A stretch of 64,000 bases of DNA from Prinsepia uniflora (taxonomy: Eukaryota > Streptophyta > Magnoliopsida > Rosales > Rosaceae). The stretch is from positions 31,349,742-31,413,741 of the forward strand of contig CM064873.1 in the NCBI GenBank assembly GCA_032719365.1. Reading direction: 5' to 3'. Each line of letters opens with the position of its first letter. Positions within the stretch are counted from its first letter, which is position 1. A program made the translations under genes and the position numbers. Positions 59,481 to 64,000 of this stretch are shown one piece after another. A model generated the notes under the pieces. That model was given only the letters and a program-made list of their open reading frames with translations. It made no database searches and was not told where the DNA came from.

Positions 59481-62400
59481 TGACAGGACCCACCCCTAAT
59501 CCCCCGGGATTAAGGGCTAAATCCTGCTCCCGTCTAACTTACGCATGACACGAAGGCTAAACCGACGTCCAACCTCCATGTGACACATAAGTCGGACAAG
59601 GGGTTCTCGATTTGACCGTCCAACAGCATCCGGACTTACCAGAGTGAACAAAATCTATTGTGGATCGTACGTGTGATGTCTCCGTCTCTCTCTCGACCAA
59701 CAGCCCGCACTGCAACAACCTGGAGGGTATCAAAAACATAAAAAGACTGTGAATGGACAAAAATAAAGTATACGTTCAAAAACAGTTTAATAAAATAATT
59801 ACACTTATACCCTCCATTTAGAAAACCAATGCATGCATATCAATACATGTTATGAAACCATTCATATCAAAACTATCAATGAAAACAATTAAAAAAACCG
59901 AATTCATTTCCTTTTCTCAAATCCCGGTCCTTAGCCCAAAACTATCGAAAGACCATTATAAAAACCATCATCATCAAGTCTCAGTGAAAACCAAAACACA
60001 TTTGAAACCACATATCCATCCATCGAACCTACTAGATCGATCAGAGTCTTTAAATTCCCGAGTCTTTAAACTCAATCCAGGCCTCAATATAATCCGAGTC
60101 TTTAAACTCCCGAGTCTTTAAACTCAATAGGCCTACGGGGGAAATATCAATATCCGAGTCTTTAAACTTCGGGTCGTTAAACTCAAACCGGGTCTTTAAA
60201 CCCAATCTAGGCCCACCCCATCATAATCATATCCGGGTCTTTAAACCCAATAACCAGATCCAGCAAATCCAATCCAAAACCATTTTCCATTTCTGAATCC
60301 GAATCCGCAATCTCATCAGGATCCCGAATCCAAATCCATAACTCATATCCATCTCCGATTCCAAATCCGAGTCCGAAACCATCATTCCGTAAGCTAGCAT
60401 CCGGAACAATCATTCCAAACCCAAACTCGGAATTCCACTTTCAAGTTCTCAACCGAATCCAGAATCGTCATTCTGCAATCCAATTCCAAAACTCGAAAAC
60501 ACATTTCACAAAACTCGAAAACACGTTTCACAAAACCGCTTTTCTGAACTTGGCTTTGAGCCTGAAATCACTTTTCCAAAATCCATTTCAAATTATTAAA
60601 ATCAAATCGTATCTCAAAACCCGAAGTCCAATCATTACAACCATGATCAAATCACAAGATCGTTCGAAATCTCGTAAAACGTGAAATTCTGTAAATATCT
60701 GGAAAACTGTGCAAAACCGTAAACCATCAAGATCATAAATCAAATCATAGAATAACGTATAGAAAACATATAAAAACATATATGCATGCATCATGATTTT
60801 GAAAGCAAAGTCCACTCACATACCAATAGCATCGTCGCCTCGATACGAGTGCACTTTCGCTTTACCGGCCGATCCACTAATACCGGCTATCCCGAACTTA
60901 TCCAAATCCCAATATATGGTCACTAACTACTTCAGGAAGGACATACTAAAGCCTAATAATTTTTCCGTATTTTAAACTATTTTTAACCGAGCCCTAAAAC
61001 TTTCGTACATCCCGAAACATATCGAGACGATGTCCGATCATTTCGAAACCAGCACGAAAATGTTCGTTAGATTGAATACTTTAAAAGTCGTGTTCGAAAC
61101 TTCCCAAAAAAGAGCCCCACGTGCCCTCACGCGCCGCCCAAAGGGGCTGCGCGTGGGAGCCACATGCTGGCACTATTCATCATCTTCAACCCGTGAACAG
61201 CTGGTTCATACCGGTCCAACAGTCCGGCCGGTTAAAGTCAACTTCTCCATTATTTTCAACCCGTTTTTAGTACAATTAACTTCTAACTCAACGTTAAACC
61301 ATTCCCTAATGATGTAAGAACTCAAAACATTCTAAATCAAACGAAAAACGTACATTAATGGATAATGAATATGATGAGTAAACCAACCCCAACACTTTCT
61401 TTGCTTCCGGCCACCTTAGCCCACCGTTGGTCTCAAAACCGTACTCAAAACCTTAAATCAACCTTCAGAGATCCAATCCAAACATTCAAACCAATCCATA
61501 ACCCCTAAAAGCCAAAATCCAAGTTTGGACTCGAATACGTACTTGTTCATAGTGGTGTCGACCACCGTCCATGGTAGCCTCCCTTTTTGTCCCTACCGGC
61601 CTATGAAAATGTCCAAAACCCCCTCCTAGTAATCAATACGATCAACATTCATTACAGCCAAACTTGCCAATCTTAAAGCAAAACAAGACAAACGTGCTTC
61701 TTACCTTACTCTCACCGTCGTACACGGCGACCCTTCACAGCAGCACCACCATTCTCCTCACTGTCTCGTCTCTGTTTTCCATGTCCTTCACACTACAATC
61801 AAACCACAGGTCACTCACCCTCTCAGTTTAAACCAGAGCACGACTTCTACCCTGTTTTATTTTGTTAATCGATCAAAATGTGGGAAATGGCTGGAACCAA
61901 CCAGAAAAAGCCCACGTGTCCTCATCTCCCACATGCCTGGTGAAAAATCCACTACAGTAGGGATAGATGTCCTAATCCAATTTCTCACTCATCTCAACAT
62001 TGCCAAAAGACCATTTTGCCCTTAAATGTCCAAATTACCATTTTGCCCTTACAATGTCTTGACCCAAATCCTAACCTATCAATGTACGATGATAGCGTGC
62101 CGCCTGTCGTTGTACTCAGGGGATCGAGACCTACCTAACGGTCATCAAAATGCGTGAAATTAGCTTGTCGTTTTAAAAGTCAACAATTGTCCCCTTTTTA
62201 ACCAAATTACCAAATTACCCTCGAACTTCCTATCGTCATAACCATTTCCTCGAATGTCGAAATCGGACATGCCACCTGTCTATGAACTCGTGACGTCCCA
62301 CACTACGTCACAGTCATCGGTCAAAGTCCATTTGACAGCCCGAAAGAAAAGTCAACATTTTGCCCATTCTAGGGGCAAAATTGTCATTTTGCAACGTCCG

Positions 62401-62489
62401 TCCGAAATCATCCAACTAATCACTGATTAGTCTCACTAATCCGTCATTAACCATTAATTTAATCCAGATTTAAGATACGGGTCGTTACA
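59481..62489 (-). mobile_element. Element E 3' LTR (3009 bp)
   Basis: On the minus strand it starts TGTAACGACCCG at 62489 and ends GGGTCCTGTCA at 59481. A polypurine tract (plus ATCTACCCCCTTAAAG, 62490-62505) abuts it. Inverted pair GTGAATGGAC (59749-59758) and GTCCACTCAC (60810-60819). GAGTCTTTAAACTC and GGGTCTTTAAACCC units lie at 60040-60245. The GC-rich stem CACGCGC/GCGCGTG is near 61125-61155. The left flank is AAAAG. Confidence 0.9.
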
Positions 62490-63696
62490 ATCTACCCCCT
62501 TAAAGAATTTCATCCCGGAAATTCCGAATCTCGTACTTCCGTAACTAACTGGGGGAAATCTAACTGGTCACACACCTGGGTCTCCTACCCGTTGTCCAGC
62601 ACCTACTAATCTAAAGTATCTTGACAGTGCCCAAACTGTCACCGCATCTTTCCCAATGAATCAACTCAACCAACTTTTAGTTCATCAGGAGATCGTCCCA
62701 ATCACACTGGGGTTATTACAAATCCAGTATGTTTCCGCGATATTTCCCAAGTTCAACACTCCCGACTCCCTTCCAGTTGAGCATATCTCGAACCAACGTC
62801 CCAGTACATCTTGTGAGTCCGCCATCAACAACTCAAACTCCCTATTCACAAGACGACATCCACCGATCTCGGTACTCCCATGCATCAAGACCTATGCAAC
62901 GATTCGTATTACTTCCGTCAACCTGTGGGAACACCGTCCACGTCCCACACTACCTGTTTGTAACGGGACCATATCAAATACCTGTCAAACCGTGATTACA
63001 AATCTCCAAAATCAGGGTCCCACCAGCCACTCATGGCTCTGAGCATCCAGCTCATGTCAATCATCATCAATAGATCCCTCTCCTTCACCCAGATCCAATC
63101 CACATGCCCTGTCAAAATCCATCATATCGGAACTACGCCGATCATCCATCTGTCCACAATATACCTCGGCACTCAGCCGATTACCAATACTTCTATCAGA
63201 ACTTCATGCTGCACGGCTAACTACATCAGGATGAATCTGACCACTGCATAACCAGTATGTACACATTTCAAGTACATGCACCAAGTACCACCGACCAGAA
63301 CCACGGTGCCTACCACCAACCACACGCAAGGACAACCCTACGAACCTTAAAGAAATAAAGATATTTTAGAATACCTCAAACACAGCTCGTAAAGTATCTC
63401 CTCACGGGCTCCCAACGTCATCTTATGGTACATCCACTAGGCAACCCCAGCGGCGTCAGCCACGCACTACGACATCCAAAGTCCAACCACACAGTGGAGT
63501 GTACCCGTCACCTTCACAGTGTAACTCTAGGGCACACAACATCCTCGTAGCCAGACCGATTAACACTTGCCTACCAGCCGGTCACGCTTGCTAGTGTAGT
63601 CCGTCGGTCCAATCCTACCACTACCCTGAACTACATGTCCTCCGGGGAAGTTCAACTCAAGTTCCTTTCCAGCCTCCCGGTCTTCTAGGTCTCCTG
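62490..63696 (-). mobile_element. Element E interior, 3' part, no readable coding
   Basis: After the polypurine tract and the GAATTTC-CGGGAT-GAAATTC hairpin (62506-62528, minus sense) an autonomous copy would encode the chromodomain-like tail and integrase on the minus strand. I find neither, only short frames. E may therefore be another LARD-like element or be heavily decayed; the second LTR is outside the window. Confidence 0.6.
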
Positions 63697-64000
63697 TGAC
63701 AGGACCCACATCGATTATCGCCACAATAATCGGGAAGGGTCCTGCTCCCGTCTGACAACCGAACACAAAAGACCAAAATAACCAAAAATGACACCACAAA
63801 CATTGTCAGACCAGGGAGATTGAACGATACAACCAACTGAAACACAAGTCCACAGTTTCACAGAGCATAGTTACAAAACAAGATAAGGATAAAATCCTAC
63901 TCTGTGAACTAACTACACCACAACGGGAAAACTTTATACCTCTGCCTCTGCCTCCACGTTATCCCCCAAAACGTGTACCACGACCTGGAGGGTATTTAAA
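63697..64000 (-). mobile_element. Start of a further minus-strand gypsy LTR, cut by window end
   Basis: TGACAGGACCCACATCG is the mirrored 3' end of this LTR class, followed by TCCTGCTCCCGTCTGACAA as in the U5 of the others. No primer binding site precedes it, and its sequence differs from the E LTR. It is therefore more likely a nested insertion than the 5' LTR of E. Confidence 0.65.

Larger units (their letters stand above)
33870..64000 (+). mobile_element. Element G: Athila-like retrotransposon, gag-pol deleted, heavily nested
   Basis: Its parts are: 5' LTR 33870-35392; primer binding site 35398-35416; interior 35417-35941, 45248-45750, 54112-54770 and 57884-58542; 3' LTR from 58543, cut at 59480 by element E. 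The remaining end of the 3' LTR must lie beyond the window. The interior adds up to only about 2.4 kb and shows no gag, protease, RT or integrase, so G is a deletion derivative. The two LTRs look roughly 85-88% alike by eye. G lies inside the gag of element B. Confidence 0.75.

Noticed and set aside
63697..64000. 5' LTR of element E
   Set aside because: The sequence differs from the E 3' LTR from about base 13 on, and the expected primer binding site is not present just before it.

Overview
This window looks like heterochromatic plant DNA built almost entirely from nested LTR retrotransposons. I found no host gene that I can support. The evidence for a plant is a Ty3/gypsy pol with GPY/F and chromodomain-like tails, primer binding sites complementary to plant initiator tRNA-Met, Athila-like and Tat/Ogre-like LTRs, and a solo LTR of the plant TRIM family Cassandra carrying a 5S-rRNA-like domain. 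An angiosperm is very likely, a eudicot plausible; the species cannot be read from this window.

Layout. 1-6926: the 3' part of a plus-strand Ty3/gypsy element (TE1), with broken gag-pol and a complete 3' LTR. 6927-8075: remains of two older LTRs. 8076-10156: a solo LTR with a perfect 5-bp target duplication. 10165-18749: a minus-strand gypsy element (A) with a shortened interior; its left LTR holds a TIR DNA transposon that itself holds the Cassandra solo LTR. 18750-23257: AT-rich remnants, an Athila-like solo LTR, LTR fragments and a MITE. 23258-33869: a minus-strand gypsy element (B) with an internally deleted pol, split by a Tat/Ogre-like LTR that is itself split by another solo LTR. 33870 to beyond 64000: an Athila-like element (G) that has lost gag-pol. 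G carries four gypsy insertions: element C (35942-45247, intact LTR pair, no recognisable coding), element D (45751-54111, intact LTR pair, decayed coding), solo LTR F (54771-57883) and element E (59481 to beyond the end). A further LTR begins inside E at about 63697.

Age order from nesting and from LTR similarity by eye: B is older than G; G (LTRs roughly 85-88% alike) is older than D (LTRs roughly 90% alike or better), and C is the youngest (about 18 differences in 2.94 kb). C is the most interesting single element. It moved recently yet shows no gag or pol, so it is a LARD-like non-autonomous element, and its interior contains a piece of the LTR of the E/F subfamilies.

The strongest structure not explained by ordinary annotation lies inside the long gypsy LTRs. 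At least eight diverged subfamilies share one design. An inverted pair GTGAGTGGAC ... GTCCACTCAC lies 0.7-1.35 kb apart, most arms have a TGCATGCA palindrome close by, and an array of short hairpins lies between them whose arms change together between copies. Separate conserved stem-loops lie in the GC-rich part of the LTR, in U5 next to the primer binding site, and just before the polypurine tract.
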